A DNA stretch of 64,000 bases from HLUCCA09 sp965277275 (GCA_965277275.1 CBDICG010000002.1:2976001-3040000), one strand, 5' to 3'; shown: positions 17,414 through 26,054, counted from the first letter of the stretch. Notes: generated by a model not told the origin, from the sequence alone. Translations and numbers: made by a program.

Positions 17414-18866
17414 GACTTCCACGCTGGTTAAGAGGTTCTGCAAATCGCTCAAGGTTCCGACCGGGCGGCTGGCCGGAAACGAAATCAAACTGGCCCCGTA
17501 TCAGAACCAGTTTATCGAGGGTGCTTTCGGCGCTGACGTGAACGTGGGCGTTCTGAGTGTCGGGCGCGGCAACGGCAAGTCTGCGCTCTCTGCGATGCTC
17601 TGCGCTGGCGAACTGCTGGGCGCGTGGTCTGACGCGGCTGAGCGCGAAATCATCATCGCGGCCCGGACCCAAGAGCAAGCAAAGATTGCGTGGAACTACA
17701 CTGCGTCTTTCATCGGCACCTTGCCCGAGGACGTGCAAGCCAAGATCACGATCCGGCGGCAACCCCGGTTTGAAATCCAGTATGACGACCACAACGGCCC
17801 GCACATTCTCAAGGCTATCTCTGCGGACGGTAAGTCTGCCCTTGGCTCAAGCCCGACGCTCTGCGTTCTAGACGAACGCGGCCACTGGCCCTTGGCGGCG
17901 GGTGACGAACTTGAGGCGGCATTGCTGACGGGTCTGGCCAAGCGTGACGGCAAGGCCCTGATTATCAGCACCTCGGCCAGCAATGACATGCACCCGTTTT
18001 CGCTTTGGCTGGATCGTGACGCGCGCGGCGTCTATCGCCAGGAACATCGCCCCACACCCGGCTTGCCCGTTGACGATGTGGAAAGCCTGCAAATCGCTAA
18101 CCCCGGTTCTAAGCATGGTATCGGCCCCACGCTGACCCGGCTGAAACAGGACGCGGCGCTGGCGATGGAACGGGGCGGCTCTGCGCTGTCGCGGTTCCGT
18201 CTGCTGACACGCAACGAACGGGTGGCTGAGGACAACCGGGACGCGCTGCTGACGCTGGACGAATGGCTGGCCGTAGAGACCGACGATCTGCCCCCGCGCC
18301 AAGGGCAGGTGGTGATCGGGCTGGATCAAGGGCAATCGGCGTCCATGACGGCGGCGGCGTTTCTGTGGCCTGAGACGGGGCGACTTGAGGCATTCGGCGC
18401 GTTCGGGACGCAACCGACCCTTGAGGCCCGTGGGCAGGCTGACGCGGTGGGTGATCTGTATTCGATTATGCACAAGCGGCGTGAGCTGCTGCTGATGGGC
18501 GACCGCACCGTGCCACTGGCGCAATTCCTGCGGGCGATGCTGGGCAAGGTGGAAGGCGAGAACATCGCGGCCATTGTCTGCGACCGCTTCAAACAAAGCG
18601 AGATTGCGGACGGGCTGGACGCTATCGGCAACCGCGCCCCGGTGATCTGGCGTGGCATGGGGTTCCGCGACGGTGGCGAGGATGTGGAGCGGTTCCGTCG
18701 CGCCGTATTCGACGGGAAGGTGGCCACCTCGGCCAACTATCTTTTGCGCCACGCGATGGCTGAGGCGGCGGTGCAAATCGACCCGGCGGGCAATTCCAAA
18801 ATCACGAAAGGGCGCAGCATGGGCCGGATCGACGCGGCATGTGCTGCGGTTCTGGCCGTTGCCTAG
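17406..18866 (+). CDS. Phage terminase large subunit (TerL)
   Basis: The 486-residue DNA-packaging motor has an ATPase domain with a Walker-A-like SVGRGNGKSALSAM (K58) and a DE box TLCVLDERGHW (D156, E157). The C-terminal nuclease begins VVIGLDQGQSASMTAAAF and ends with GRIDAACAAVLAVA, the usual terminase aspartate region. The ATG at 17406 follows GGGAGGG (17392-17398). No small terminase is recognised next to it, so it may use the overlapping small protein or a helper subunit. Its presence shows the satellite packages DNA into its own heads. Confidence 0.88.
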   Translation: MAKTSTLVKRFCKSLKVPTGRLAGNEIKLAPYQNQFIEGAFGADVNVGVLSVGRGNGKSALSAMLCAGELLGAWSDAAEREIIIAARTQEQAKIAWNYTASFIGTLPEDVQAKITIRRQPRFEIQYDDHNGPHILKAISADGKSALGSSPTLCVLDERGHWPLAAGDELEAALLTGLAKRDGKALIISTSASNDMHPFSLWLDRDARGVYRQEHRPTPGLPVDDVESLQIANPGSKHGIGPTLTRLKQDAALAMERGGSALSRFRLLTRNERVAEDNRDALLTLDEWLAVETDDLPPRQGQVVIGLDQGQSASMTAAAFLWPETGRLEAFGAFGTQPTLEARGQADAVGDLYSIMHKRRELLLMGDRTVPLAQFLRAMLGKVEGENIAAIVCDRFKQSEIADGLDAIGNRAPVIWRGMGFRDGGEDVERFRRAVFDGKVATSANYLLRHAMAEAAVQIDPAGNSKITKGRSMGRIDAACAAVLAVA

Positions 18867-18913
18867 GGTGCCCGGATCATGGGCCGACCGGTCCGCAAAG
18901 CGGGGAGGTTGGC

Positions 18914-19273
18914 ATGGGGCTGACTGAGACAGCAACACGTTTGATTGCGAGATATGGGCAAGCGGCTGAGCTTGTCCGGCCAAGTCAGGGCGAGCCGGAT
19001 GGGTTGGGCGGTTTCACCCCCGGACCTGAGACGACCTATCCCTGCACGGCCATGGTGGCGACCTTCACCGTGAACGAGGAACTTATCGCCGCTGGCCTGA
19101 TGGATGTGGGCGATCAAAGGGTGCTGGTGTCGGTCGAGGGGTTGGCGATCGGGCCCAAGACAACCGACAAGATCAACATCGGCGGCAACACCCTGGGCAT
19201 TGTGAGCGTGGTTCCGCACGCCCCCGGCGGCACCCTCTATTTCTGGGAGGTGCAAGCCCGTGACCTCGTTTAA
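18914..19273 (+). CDS. Phage head-associated small protein (possible head-tail adaptor)
   Basis: The product is 119 residues: MGLTETATRLIARYG..., then a beta-rich region ending FWEVQARDLV. GGGGAGG lies at 18902-18908, giving good spacing to ATG 18914. I do not recognise a named family. Position inside the morphogenesis block and a size and fold style like head-closure or neck proteins suggest head-tail joining. It overlaps the HNH gene by 14 nt. Confidence 0.55.
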   Translation: MGLTETATRLIARYGQAAELVRPSQGEPDGLGGFTPGPETTYPCTAMVATFTVNEELIAAGLMDVGDQRVLVSVEGLAIGPKTTDKINIGGNTLGIVSVVPHAPGGTLYFWEVQARDLV

Positions 19274-19598
19274 GCGCAGGGAACACATCCGCCATTCACG
19301 GGCGGTCACGCGCGGCCCCCGTTGGCGCGCTCTGAGGATGCAAGCGCTGGACCGCGACGGCTGGGCCTGCGTCCAGTGTGGCGCGCTCAAGCGGCTTGAG
19401 ATCGACCACATCAAGCCCGTCAGGACGCACCCGGCCTTGGCCTACAGCCTGAGCAATCTGCAAACGCTCTGCGCCCGGTGCCACACCCGGAAAACCCGAA
19501 TTGAGGTGGGGCACAAACCGCTCCCCCCAAAGCGCCAGGAATGGCGCGACTTGCTGCGCGACATGCAGCGAAACCCTATCGAGCAACAGGAGACTTAA
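19260..19598 (+). CDS. HNH endonuclease of the packaging module
   Basis: The 112-residue protein has a canonical HNH site: CVQCG (C37, C40), IDHIKPV (D49, H50), SNLQTLCARCH (N66, C71, C74, H75). HNH proteins beside terminase genes of HK97-type phages assist terminase cleavage of concatemeric DNA. The start is GTG 19260, overlapping the preceding frame. Four bases separate its stop from the capsid gene. Confidence 0.9.
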   Translation: MTSFKRREHIRHSRAVTRGPRWRALRMQALDRDGWACVQCGALKRLEIDHIKPVRTHPALAYSLSNLQTLCARCHTRKTRIEVGHKPLPPKRQEWRDLLRDMQRNPIEQQET

Positions 19599-19601
19599 CC
19601 C

Positions 19602-20855
19602 ATGCTCACCAGCAAGAAACTGGAACTGCGCCGGTCTGAAATCCGGCAATCCCTGGCCGAACTGGCCATCATCGACGCCCCGTCTGAGGACGAAACCCGC
19701 AAGATGACCGAACTGGACGCAGAGTATCGCGCCAAAGAGGTTCAGTACCGCGCGGCTCTTGTCTCCGAGGACGAAGAGCGCCGGGAAGCGGGGGCCGAAC
19801 TGGAAACCCGTTCCGACAAGGAATGGGCTGAAATGGCGTCCGGGTTCGAGGTGCGCCAAGTCGCCTTGGCTCTGGACGAAGGCCGCAAGCTGGACGGGGC
19901 GACCGCTGAAATGGTGGAAGAACTGCGCAACGTAGGCGGCTTCCAAGGTATCCCGGTTCCGCTTGAGGCTCTGGAAACCCGTGCTGGCGAGACGCTGGCG
20001 GGCGGTGTTCCCGACCCCGTGCGGACCATGCCGACCATTGACCGCATCTTCGCCAATTCCAGCGCCACGCAAATGGGGTGCCGGATGATCAACGTGGGCG
20101 TGGGCGAGATCGAGTACCCCGTTGCCACGGGCGGCGCGCAACCGGGCTGGGCCGGTTCTGAAACTGGCGACGTGCCGGGGCCTCAGGCGTACACCACCGT
20201 GGATCGCCCCATGAAGCCGGATCAGACGCTGGGCGTGCAGATGAAGATCACCCGCAAGGCGCTGAAACAGGCGGGCGCGGGCCTTGAGCAAGCGGTGCGG
20301 CGCGACATGAGCGCGGCAATCCAGCAGGAGACCGACCGGGCCATCTTCCTCGGTTCGGGATCTTCGGGCGAGCTGCTGGGCATCTTCCCTGGCGCCAGCA
20401 CCTACGGCATCACCGAAACCGCGATTGATGCTGCGGCATCCTACGCGGCGTTCCGGGCGGCTGCGGTGCGGTTCATGACGGCGAACGCGGCCAGCGGCCC
20501 CGGCGCGGTCAACCTGCTGCTGCGTCCTGAGGTGTTCGACGGCTTGGACGCTGATCTGATCACTGGCACGGCCACGTCCGAGTGGGACCGTCTGAAGGCC
20601 AAGATCGGCAATGTCGTGATGACGACCAACGGGATCGCGGCGCCGTCCGGTGATCCGGCGGAGTCCAGCGCGTTGTTGACCACGGCCACGAACGGCGTTG
20701 CGCCCATCTTCTGCGGCATGTGGGGCGCGGTGGACGTGATCCGCGATCCGTATTCCGACGCCAAGTCCGGGCAACTGCGGCTGACCGCGCTGACGACCAT
20801 GGACGTGACCGTGGCCCGCGGTGTGCAGCTTGAAATCCTGACCGGGGTGCAGTGA
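19602..20855 (+). CDS. HK97-family major capsid protein
   Basis: The 417-residue protein has a charged N-terminal coiled coil (about 1-85) that acts as a scaffold in HK97 capsids, then the capsid core. Recognisable segments are RVINVGVGEIEYPV-like (CRMINVGVGEIEYPV), WAGSETGDVPG, the VDRPMKPDQTLGVQMKITRK strand, RDMSAAIQQETDRAIFLGSG and a C-terminal RDPYSDAKSGQLRLTAL. The delta domain is presumably removed by the protease encoded next. The gene precedes the protease, opposite to the usual portal-protease-capsid order. Confidence 0.9.
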   Translation: MLTSKKLELRRSEIRQSLAELAIIDAPSEDETRKMTELDAEYRAKEVQYRAALVSEDEERREAGAELETRSDKEWAEMASGFEVRQVALALDEGRKLDGATAEMVEELRNVGGFQGIPVPLEALETRAGETLAGGVPDPVRTMPTIDRIFANSSATQMGCRMINVGVGEIEYPVATGGAQPGWAGSETGDVPGPQAYTTVDRPMKPDQTLGVQMKITRKALKQAGAGLEQAVRRDMSAAIQQETDRAIFLGSGSSGELLGIFPGASTYGITETAIDAAASYAAFRAAAVRFMTANAASGPGAVNLLLRPEVFDGLDADLITGTATSEWDRLKAKIGNVVMTTNGIAAPSGDPAESSALLTTATNGVAPIFCGMWGAVDVIRDPYSDAKSGQLRLTALTTMDVTVARGVQLEILTGVQ

Positions 20856-21475
20856 TGCTTTGGGGCGGTTCGCTGGGCGGGCTTGAGGTCCGCCAGGAGG
20901 GCGGAGCGGTGCGCGTGGCGGGCCGCTTCCCCTATGACACCCGGACGGAGCTTGCGCCGGGATACTTCGAGACAATCGCGCGGGGGGCCTTTGCGTCCCG
21001 CGTGAACTCTGATGACGATCTGCACTTTCTGAGCGGCCACGACTTCGAGAAACCGCTTGCCAGCCGCGCGGCGGGAACGCTGGAGGTGCGCCAGGACTGT
21101 GACGCCCTGGCCTTCGAGGCGACGGTGGCGGGCAACACCACATGGGCGCGGGACTTCCTTGCGGCTCACGACGCAGGTCTGATCCGGGGTCTTTCTCCGG
21201 GGTTCCGCGTGGCCAAGGGCGGGGAACGTGTCACCCGCCACGGCGAGGTGATGCAGCGCACGATCACAGACGCGGTGCTGGTGGAGGTGAGCGCGGTCAC
21301 GCGCGTGGCTTATCCCTCCGCACAGATCGAGGCGCGCTGCTGGACGCCATGCTCCGCGCAGGACCGGGGCGAAATGGGCCAGCAGGGGAACTCAACCGTT
21401 GTTGACCCCAACGGTTGCAAGGCCACCGCCGCAGACCTTGGCATTCGCCACGCGCTACAACGCTGGAGGGCCTGA
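20855..21475 (+). CDS. HK97-family prohead protease
   Basis: From ATG 20855 the protein is 206 residues; a GTG three bases earlier is possible. It has the prohead protease core: RVAGRFPYDTRTELAPGYFE, GHDFEKPLASR with catalytic H62, the serine region GLSPGFRV (S114), and VLVEVSAVTRVAYPSAQIEA. It would cleave the scaffold part of the capsid protein made by the upstream gene and overlaps its stop. The last 40 residues are a nonconserved tail. Confidence 0.88.
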   Translation: MLWGGSLGGLEVRQEGGAVRVAGRFPYDTRTELAPGYFETIARGAFASRVNSDDDLHFLSGHDFEKPLASRAAGTLEVRQDCDALAFEATVAGNTTWARDFLAAHDAGLIRGLSPGFRVAKGGERVTRHGEVMQRTITDAVLVEVSAVTRVAYPSAQIEARCWTPCSAQDRGEMGQQGNSTVVDPNGCKATAADLGIRHALQRWRA

Positions 21476-21476
21476 C

Positions 21477-22019
21477 ATGACGGAACTTCTGAAAGAATCA
21501 GAGGCGGTCCCGGCCTACCACACCGGCCAATCGGGGGGCCTGTCTCAAGCAGCCGTCACGCTGGACGCCAACATGATCTGGCAACGGATCGAGGCGTACA
21601 CCCGGACGCGCTACACGCCCCGCGAGGTGGTGTGGATCGTCGAGGGCGGTGAGGGCGAGAACTGGACGCCCCCGCTGTCTCCAATCGTGTCCCAAACGGC
21701 TGAGAAATGGGAAAGCGGTGCGTGGGTATCCACGGCCCTGCCTGACGGCCCCGTGGGCCTCTGCCTGCCCTCTGACGGGGTGTTCAAGGTCACGGCGCAA
21801 GTGGGCGCTGGCGCCCCTCCCAAGGCCGTCTCCGAGGCGTTCCGGCGGCTGGCCGAATACATGGCCGACGATACCGACCGGGCGGGCGTGACGAGCTACA
21901 GCGTGAACATGGGCGGGGCCATTCTGGAAAGCTACCAGCGCAGCGCGGCCCACATGGCCCGTGCGCTTCAAAACAGCGGGGCGGCCGATCTGCTGCGCCC
22001 GTATCGGAGGCAGAAATGA
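21477..22019 (+). CDS. Phage head-tail connector protein
   Basis: The 180-residue protein has an N-terminal extension, a beta-rich middle (TPREVVWIVEGGEGENWTPP) and a C-terminal helical half (VSEAFRRLAEYMADDT...YQRSAAHMARALQNSGAADLL). The helical half resembles gp6-like connectors that form the ring below the portal. ATG 21477 follows GGAGGG at 21465-21470. It overlaps the portal gene by 4 nt. The assignment rests on helical pattern and location. Confidence 0.65.
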   Translation: MTELLKESEAVPAYHTGQSGGLSQAAVTLDANMIWQRIEAYTRTRYTPREVVWIVEGGEGENWTPPLSPIVSQTAEKWESGAWVSTALPDGPVGLCLPSDGVFKVTAQVGAGAPPKAVSEAFRRLAEYMADDTDRAGVTSYSVNMGGAILESYQRSAAHMARALQNSGAADLLRPYRRQK

Positions 22020-23071
22020 TCTGGCCATTCAAGCGCAAGACTGAGACGCGTGGGGCATCCTCGGCGGGATACTCGGCGCAGATGATCCAAGCCCGCACGG
22101 CCTATATCACGGGCACGGCGGGGCGGGCCGAACTGACGGCCACGGTGCAAGGGGCGGTCACGCTTTGGGAAAACGGGCTGTCTGTCGCTGATGTGGACGG
22201 CACCGACCTACTGACCCGGCGAACGCTGGCGATGGCGGGCCGGATGCTCGCACTGCGAGGTGAGGCGCTATTCTACGTCACCGACAATGCGCTGATCCCG
22301 GTGTCGGATTGGGACTTGTCCACGCGCCTGTCGCGGGCCACGGCCTACCGCCTGACCTTGCCAGATGTGGGCGGCGGGCGGACCATGACGGCGCTTGCGG
22401 GTGAAGTGCTGCACTTTCGGATTGGTGCGGACGCCTCTCAGCCCTGGTACGGTACGGCCCCGCTCAAGCGCGCTAGTCTATCAGCGGACTTGCTTGAGAT
22501 CATCGAGCGGGCGCTTGTCGAGGTGTATGGGGACGCCCCGCTGGGATCGTCTATCGTACCGATGCCTGAAACCCCGGAAACTGACCTTGCGGACATTGCG
22601 CGTGGCTTTCGTGGATCACGGGGCCGGGTGCTGGTGCGTGAATCGGTGCAGGTGCAGGCGGCGGGTGGACCGGCCCCGGCGCAAGACTGGCGCGCCAACG
22701 ATCTGACACCCAAGCTGGACGACGCGCTGATGGACAAGACGCTGGATCAAGCCCGCGATCAGATCAACGGCGCGTTCGGCATCCTCCCCGGCTTGAACAA
22801 CGCAGCCACGACCGGCCCGATGGTGCGGGAAGCGCAACGCCACCTCGCCCAATGGACGCTGCAACCGATGGCAAAAGCCATGGCGGAGGAGGCATCCGAC
22901 AAGCTGGGATCGACCGTCACGCTGGACGTGATGCGGCCACTTCAAGCCTTCGATGCAGGCGGACGGGCACGCGCTGCCATGGGCATCGTACAAGCGTTGG
23001 CAGCGGCGAAAGAGGCGGGCGTTGACCCTGATACGGCGCTCAATCTGGTGGGGTGGACTGATGGCAAATGA
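22016..23071 (+). CDS. Phage portal protein
   Basis: The 351-residue protein begins with a short basic leader (MIWPFKRKTETRG) typical of HK97-type portals. The portal core follows: wing/stem regions with LALRGEALFYVTDNALIPVS, EVLHFRIGADASQPWYGTAPL and a C-terminal NGAFGILPGLNNAATTGPMVREAQRH clip-crown region, here cited as FGILPGLNNAATTGP. Portals form the dodecameric DNA entry ring. It is the last head gene, so the head genes run capsid, protease, connector, portal, the reverse of most HK97-like phages. Confidence 0.85.
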   Translation: MIWPFKRKTETRGASSAGYSAQMIQARTAYITGTAGRAELTATVQGAVTLWENGLSVADVDGTDLLTRRTLAMAGRMLALRGEALFYVTDNALIPVSDWDLSTRLSRATAYRLTLPDVGGGRTMTALAGEVLHFRIGADASQPWYGTAPLKRASLSADLLEIIERALVEVYGDAPLGSSIVPMPETPETDLADIARGFRGSRGRVLVRESVQVQAAGGPAPAQDWRANDLTPKLDDALMDKTLDQARDQINGAFGILPGLNNAATTGPMVREAQRHLAQWTLQPMAKAMAEEASDKLGSTVTLDVMRPLQAFDAGGRARAAMGIVQALAAAKEAGVDPDTALNLVGWTDGK

Positions 23072-23258
23072 CGACATGATTGATGTCTACAGAGTGGACA
23101 GCATTCGCGTTGCAAGGATCAGGACCCGCCCTGAGGACGTGGCCTTGGTCATCGGAAGCAATGATGGCGCGCATGAGCACGTCTTTGTCTTGCCGCTATC
23201 GGACTTGCCTCAACTCGCTGAGCGTCTGCGACTCGATGCGAAGATATTGTTGGAATAG
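23061..23258 (+). CDS. Small hypothetical protein (65 aa)
   Basis: ATG 23061 overlaps the portal stop by 11 nt. The product begins MANDDMIDVYRVDSIRVARI and ends with LSDLPQLAERLRLDAKILLE. It is acidic, with an alpha/beta pattern and no recognised domain. Translational coupling to the portal gene supports a real gene with a minor structural or regulatory role. Confidence 0.55.
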   Translation: MANDDMIDVYRVDSIRVARIRTRPEDVALVIGSNDGAHEHVFVLPLSDLPQLAERLRLDAKILLE

Positions 23259-23841
23259 GGCCGCACGTCCCTGGTTGCTTATCCAACGGGGCGCGGCGCA
23301 GGACCGGCACGGGTGAAAAGCGGGGCCGGTCCATCACTTTCGCAGCCACAGCGCAACTAGCCAGGGGGGCGCCCTCCCGGTTGGGCAAGCTCCGCGTCTC
23401 GCATCTTGCGCGCTTCGTGGATCTCGTCGCGGCGAAGGCCAAGATCAGCGGCAGAAGCGGTGTTGGCATACTCAACAGCGCTTGTGTTTCCACCCAGCCG
23501 CTTGACCTCACCACGCTCTTGTGCGGCGTCGTATTCCTCGGCCAGCCGCATTTCGGCCCAGGCGCGGATCGCCAGCTTGTTTCTTGGGCGGTTTAGGGCA
23601 TTGTGTCTGTGGGACTAGAAACCCGGACGATGATAGCTGCAACACCTGACTGAGGTTACACCCGTTGGCGCGGATGGCAGCGAATATGTGAACGCTTGGC
23701 GGCGCTTCACACCGGCAAACTACGCCGGGGTGTTGGCGCTATACAAGACCGCTTGCGGGAAAACGTCATGCCTCTCTCATCGGAGGTTTCTAGCCCCCGG
23801 CACCAGCCCGTCGCTGGAAATGGCCCTAGAAAGCCCAAACG
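23259..23841. other. 583-bp gap in the satellite, mostly without genes
   Basis: Apart from the minus-strand gene remnant at 23357-23596, only a weak plus-strand frame from GTG near 23689 (VNAWRRFTPANYAGVLALYK, about 54 codons) is visible, without a clear ribosome-binding site. The stretch probably carries promoters for the right-hand regulatory genes and a transcription end for the head operon. No clear terminator was found. Confidence 0.4.
23357..23596 (-). pseudogene. Remnant of a phage-type protein, minus strand
   Basis: The minus-strand frame reads RNKLAIRAWAEMRLAEEYD, then AAQERGEV and ASAADLGLRRDEIHEARKMR before stopping early at QPGGRPPG. It is bounded upstream by TAG and lacks a start codon before the conserved part; the only ATG is internal (23551). 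The residue pattern is that of a helical phage-encoded protein seen in alphaproteobacterial prophages whose C-terminal half would normally continue. It is opposite to the neighbouring satellite genes, so it looks like a truncated leftover. Confidence 0.45.
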
Positions 23842-24186
23842 ATGAGAAACCAAATGACTGACGACATCGAATCCCCCGCATTGCAGCACGGTGAGCAGAC
23901 GGAAGCGCTTGCAGCCTCGCGCCGCTTGGCTTTGGGCGGCTCCGAGCCGATCCACATTAGCCTGCGCGACCTCAGTCACGAAGCGATGATGCTGTCTTGC
24001 CTGATCGAGGGCATCGAAGTGCTCTATGAAAACGAAGCACCTGGCGGGCGCGAGAAGGCGCACCCTGTCGAGTTGCGTGCTTCAAACGCACTTCCCGCGG
24101 TGATCGAGGACGCGATTGCACGTGCCCGGCGGCTGTCTGGCGCCTTGGATTCGTTAGAGACTGCTTGCCGGAAGCAGGCGACATAG
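23842..24186 (+). CDS. Hypothetical satellite protein (114 aa)
   Basis: The product (110-114 residues, starting at ATG 23842 or 23854) is acidic and helical, with EPIHISLRDLSHEAMMLSCL and a C-terminal AIARARRLSGALDSLETACR. No family is recognised. It precedes the regulatory genes by 105 bp, a gap holding operator-like dyads. A regulatory or anti-repressor role would fit its place, but nothing in the sequence proves it. Confidence 0.5.
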   Translation: MRNQMTDDIESPALQHGEQTEALAASRRLALGGSEPIHISLRDLSHEAMMLSCLIEGIEVLYENEAPGGREKAHPVELRASNALPAVIEDAIARARRLSGALDSLETACRKQAT

Positions 24187-24232
24187 CGTGGCAGGTTCGT
24201 CCAATGCACGAGGCGTTTCAGGAATGACAAGA

Positions 24233-24277
24233 TGGGTTGATGCCTCAACCCAGTCCTGATAGGTTGCAAGCACAACC
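24233..24277. promoter_or_regulatory. Two GGTTG/CAACC dyads upstream of the MerR-like gene
   Basis: TGGGTTGA-TGCC-TCAACCCA (24233-24252) is a perfect 8-bp inverted repeat. GGTTG-CAAGCA-CAACC (24262-24277) is a second dyad of the same half-site, 27 bp away centre to centre. They lie 15-59 bp before the start at 24292, where a repressor of the satellite would be expected to bind. Confidence 0.5.
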
Positions 24278-24291
24278 CAAAGGGGGCGCCT

Positions 24292-24849
24292 ATGAGCATT
24301 CTTTCCGAAAAGTTCAGCATGGCCGATCTCGTCAAGGCGAGCGCCGTGAACGAACAGACCATCAAATCCTATCTCCACAAGGGCTTTGTTCTTGGGAACC
24401 ATCCGACAGCAAAGATCGAAGGCGGCGGCGGGCGCGGGCAGCGCCGCCGTTTTTCGTTCCACACTCTGATGGAAATTGCGCTCGCGAACGAGATCGGTCA
24501 GCTCGGTTTCGGTACGCGCGACATGGAAGCATGTTTCGAAGTGGCGCGTCAGTTTGCGCACGTGAGCGGTGGCGGCGAGGTCCTCGGTCTGCCTATGCGG
24601 CTCCCTGGTCTGCCCTTCCACCACAACAACGGAGACACCATCTTCGGGATCGCGGGCACGAAAACGGTAGAAGAGTTGTTTGATCCGAATTCGGATCGCG
24701 ACACCTACCGCAAGCTTAGGATACGCCTGCGCGCAAAGCACTTCATGGCGATCAACGCAACCACAGTGTTCATGCAGGTTTGCGACCGGCTCGACGTTCA
24801 CGGGTTCGAAGTGCTTGACGCGGAGTATCCCGCTGAAGCCACGGCTTAG
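24292..24849 (+). CDS. MerR-like DNA-binding regulator of the satellite
   Basis: The 185-residue protein starts with a winged-helix/MerR-type HTH: FSMADLVKASAVNEQTIKSY, LHKGFVLGNH, and the wing GGRGQRRRFSFHTLMEIALA. The remainder is an unrecognised C-terminal domain. AAAGGGGGCG precedes ATG 24292. MerR/AlpA-type activators control excision and replication of phage satellites. The operator-like dyads just upstream suggest autoregulation. It sits 2 bp before the small HTH gene. Confidence 0.7.
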   Translation: MSILSEKFSMADLVKASAVNEQTIKSYLHKGFVLGNHPTAKIEGGGGRGQRRRFSFHTLMEIALANEIGQLGFGTRDMEACFEVARQFAHVSGGGEVLGLPMRLPGLPFHHNNGDTIFGIAGTKTVEELFDPNSDRDTYRKLRIRLRAKHFMAINATTVFMQVCDRLDVHGFEVLDAEYPAEATA

Positions 24850-24851
24850 AA

Positions 24852-25205
24852 ATGGCCGCCCTTCCCCTCCCCCCTTACACAACGCCTGCTGCGTTCGCTG
24901 AGCACTTCGGTTTCAGCGAGCGCGCGGTGCGTGAGCGGGCGCGGGACCTGGGGATTGGGCGCGCGCTGGGCAAGACAACGATCTTCTTGGAAGGTGACGT
25001 GACCGCATTGATGGAGGCGATGAAGCCATGCCCGACCTCTACCGACGCAAAACCGGCGGCAACTGGCACTTCGACTTCTCTGGTCCCCACGGGCGGCTAC
25101 GCCGATCTACTGGCACAACGGATAAAAAGCGCGCGCAGCGGATCGCAGACAAAGCAACCGCCGCAGAATGGACGCGTCATCTCGATGGCATCGAAGCATC
25201 CGTAA
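24852..25205 (+). CDS. Excisionase-like small HTH protein
   Basis: The protein is 117 residues. Its N-terminal 60 residues form a helix-turn-helix of the excisionase/DUF type: TTPAAFAEHFGFSERAVRER, ARDLGIGRALGKTTIFLEGD. The C-terminal half is unstructured and low-complexity, and it overlaps the integrase gene by 178 bp in another frame, which is unusually deep. The functional protein may therefore be just the HTH part. Placement right before the integrase supports a directionality-factor role. Confidence 0.6.
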   Translation: MAALPLPPYTTPAAFAEHFGFSERAVRERARDLGIGRALGKTTIFLEGDVTALMEAMKPCPTSTDAKPAATGTSTSLVPTGGYADLLAQRIKSARSGSQTKQPPQNGRVISMASKHP

Positions 25206-26050
25206 CCATGGCCCAAGCTGCACTCGCATATCGCGCCGCAGAGAAGCCCACACGCTTCCTGGACCAGATCGAAGACTACTGGCAGGACACCCTGCTACGG
25301 AAGATCACGCCAGGCTTGATCCGCCAGTCGGCAATCGTGCTTTACCCCAATGGCGTGGGCGCGACCCGCAACCGGCAGGTAATCGTGCCGACGCAGGCTA
25401 TCATCAATCACGCAGCCGGGATGGGCTGGTGCAAGCCGATCAAGGTGGCGCGCTTCGAAGTGAGCGCCAAGACGAAAGAGCCCGTTACGCGCGAGTGGGT
25501 TGAGGCGTTTGCCGCAGAAGCCTCCCCGCACCTTGGCGCGCTCTGCCTTTTCATGTTCGGCACCGGCGCCCGTATTGGCGATGCGGTACAGCTCGTGTGG
25601 TGCGACGTCGATCTGCAAGACGCGACTGCCGTCATCCGGATGCCAGCCAAGGGGCGCTCGCCCGCATGGGAGCGCACCGCGCACCTGCCCGCGCCCGTGG
25701 TCGCTGCATTGGCCAACATCCCGAGCAACCGCGCACCCGACTCGCTCGTGTTTGGCTATGCCGGGCGGGGCAGCGTGAAGCAGCCGTGGGACAGCGTGAT
25801 CAAGCGGGCGGGCATCAAGCGCCTTACGCCGCACTCCTGCCGCCATGGGTTCGCGACCGAAATGCTGCGCGCCGGTTTCGACGTGAAGACCGTAGCCGCG
25901 CGCGGAGGGTGGAAGGATGCTGCGACAGTGCTGCGGACCTACGCCCACGCCATCGAGGATCGCACCGTAACGGACGTCTTGTTTGGCACAAATCCGTCAC
26001 ACGGCGACACTGAAGCTAACCTAACTAACACAAATATAAGGAAAAAATAG
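25028..26050 (+). CDS. int: Tyrosine recombinase integrase
   Basis: The 340-residue integrase has an N-terminal arm-binding region, a SAM-like core-binding domain and the catalytic domain. Catalytic residues are R182 in FGTGARIGDA, H269-x-x-R272 in TPHSCRHGF, W295 (GGWK) in place of the second His, and nucleophile Y305 in LRTYAHA. The gene ends 5-15 bp before the right-hand copy of the serC leader sequence, as expected for an integrase next to attR. It starts inside the HTH gene and is transcribed toward the junction. Confidence 0.93.
   Translation: MPDLYRRKTGGNWHFDFSGPHGRLRRSTGTTDKKRAQRIADKATAAEWTRHLDGIEASVTMAQAALAYRAAEKPTRFLDQIEDYWQDTLLRKITPGLIRQSAIVLYPNGVGATRNRQVIVPTQAIINHAAGMGWCKPIKVARFEVSAKTKEPVTREWVEAFAAEASPHLGALCLFMFGTGARIGDAVQLVWCDVDLQDATAVIRMPAKGRSPAWERTAHLPAPVVAALANIPSNRAPDSLVFGYAGRGSVKQPWDSVIKRAGIKRLTPHSCRHGFATEMLRAGFDVKTVAARGGWKDAATVLRTYAHAIEDRTVTDVLFGTNPSHGDTEANLTNTNIRKK
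25984..26006 (+). repeat. Putative integrase arm-type site, right end
   Basis: TGGCACA-AATC-CGTCACA followed by CGGCG-like sequence matches TGGCACA-AATC-TGGCACA at 15186-15208 in 20 of 23 positions and in the same orientation. Both copies stand about 60 bp inside the duplicated leader sequences. It lies within the 3' end of the integrase gene. Confidence 0.4.
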
Positions 26051-26054
26051 GAAT

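Noticed and set aside
17406..23071. Gene transfer agent instead of a satellite
   Set aside because: GTA clusters have portal before capsid, carry tail genes and lack an integrase. Here the order is reversed, tails are missing and integrase plus replication genes are present.
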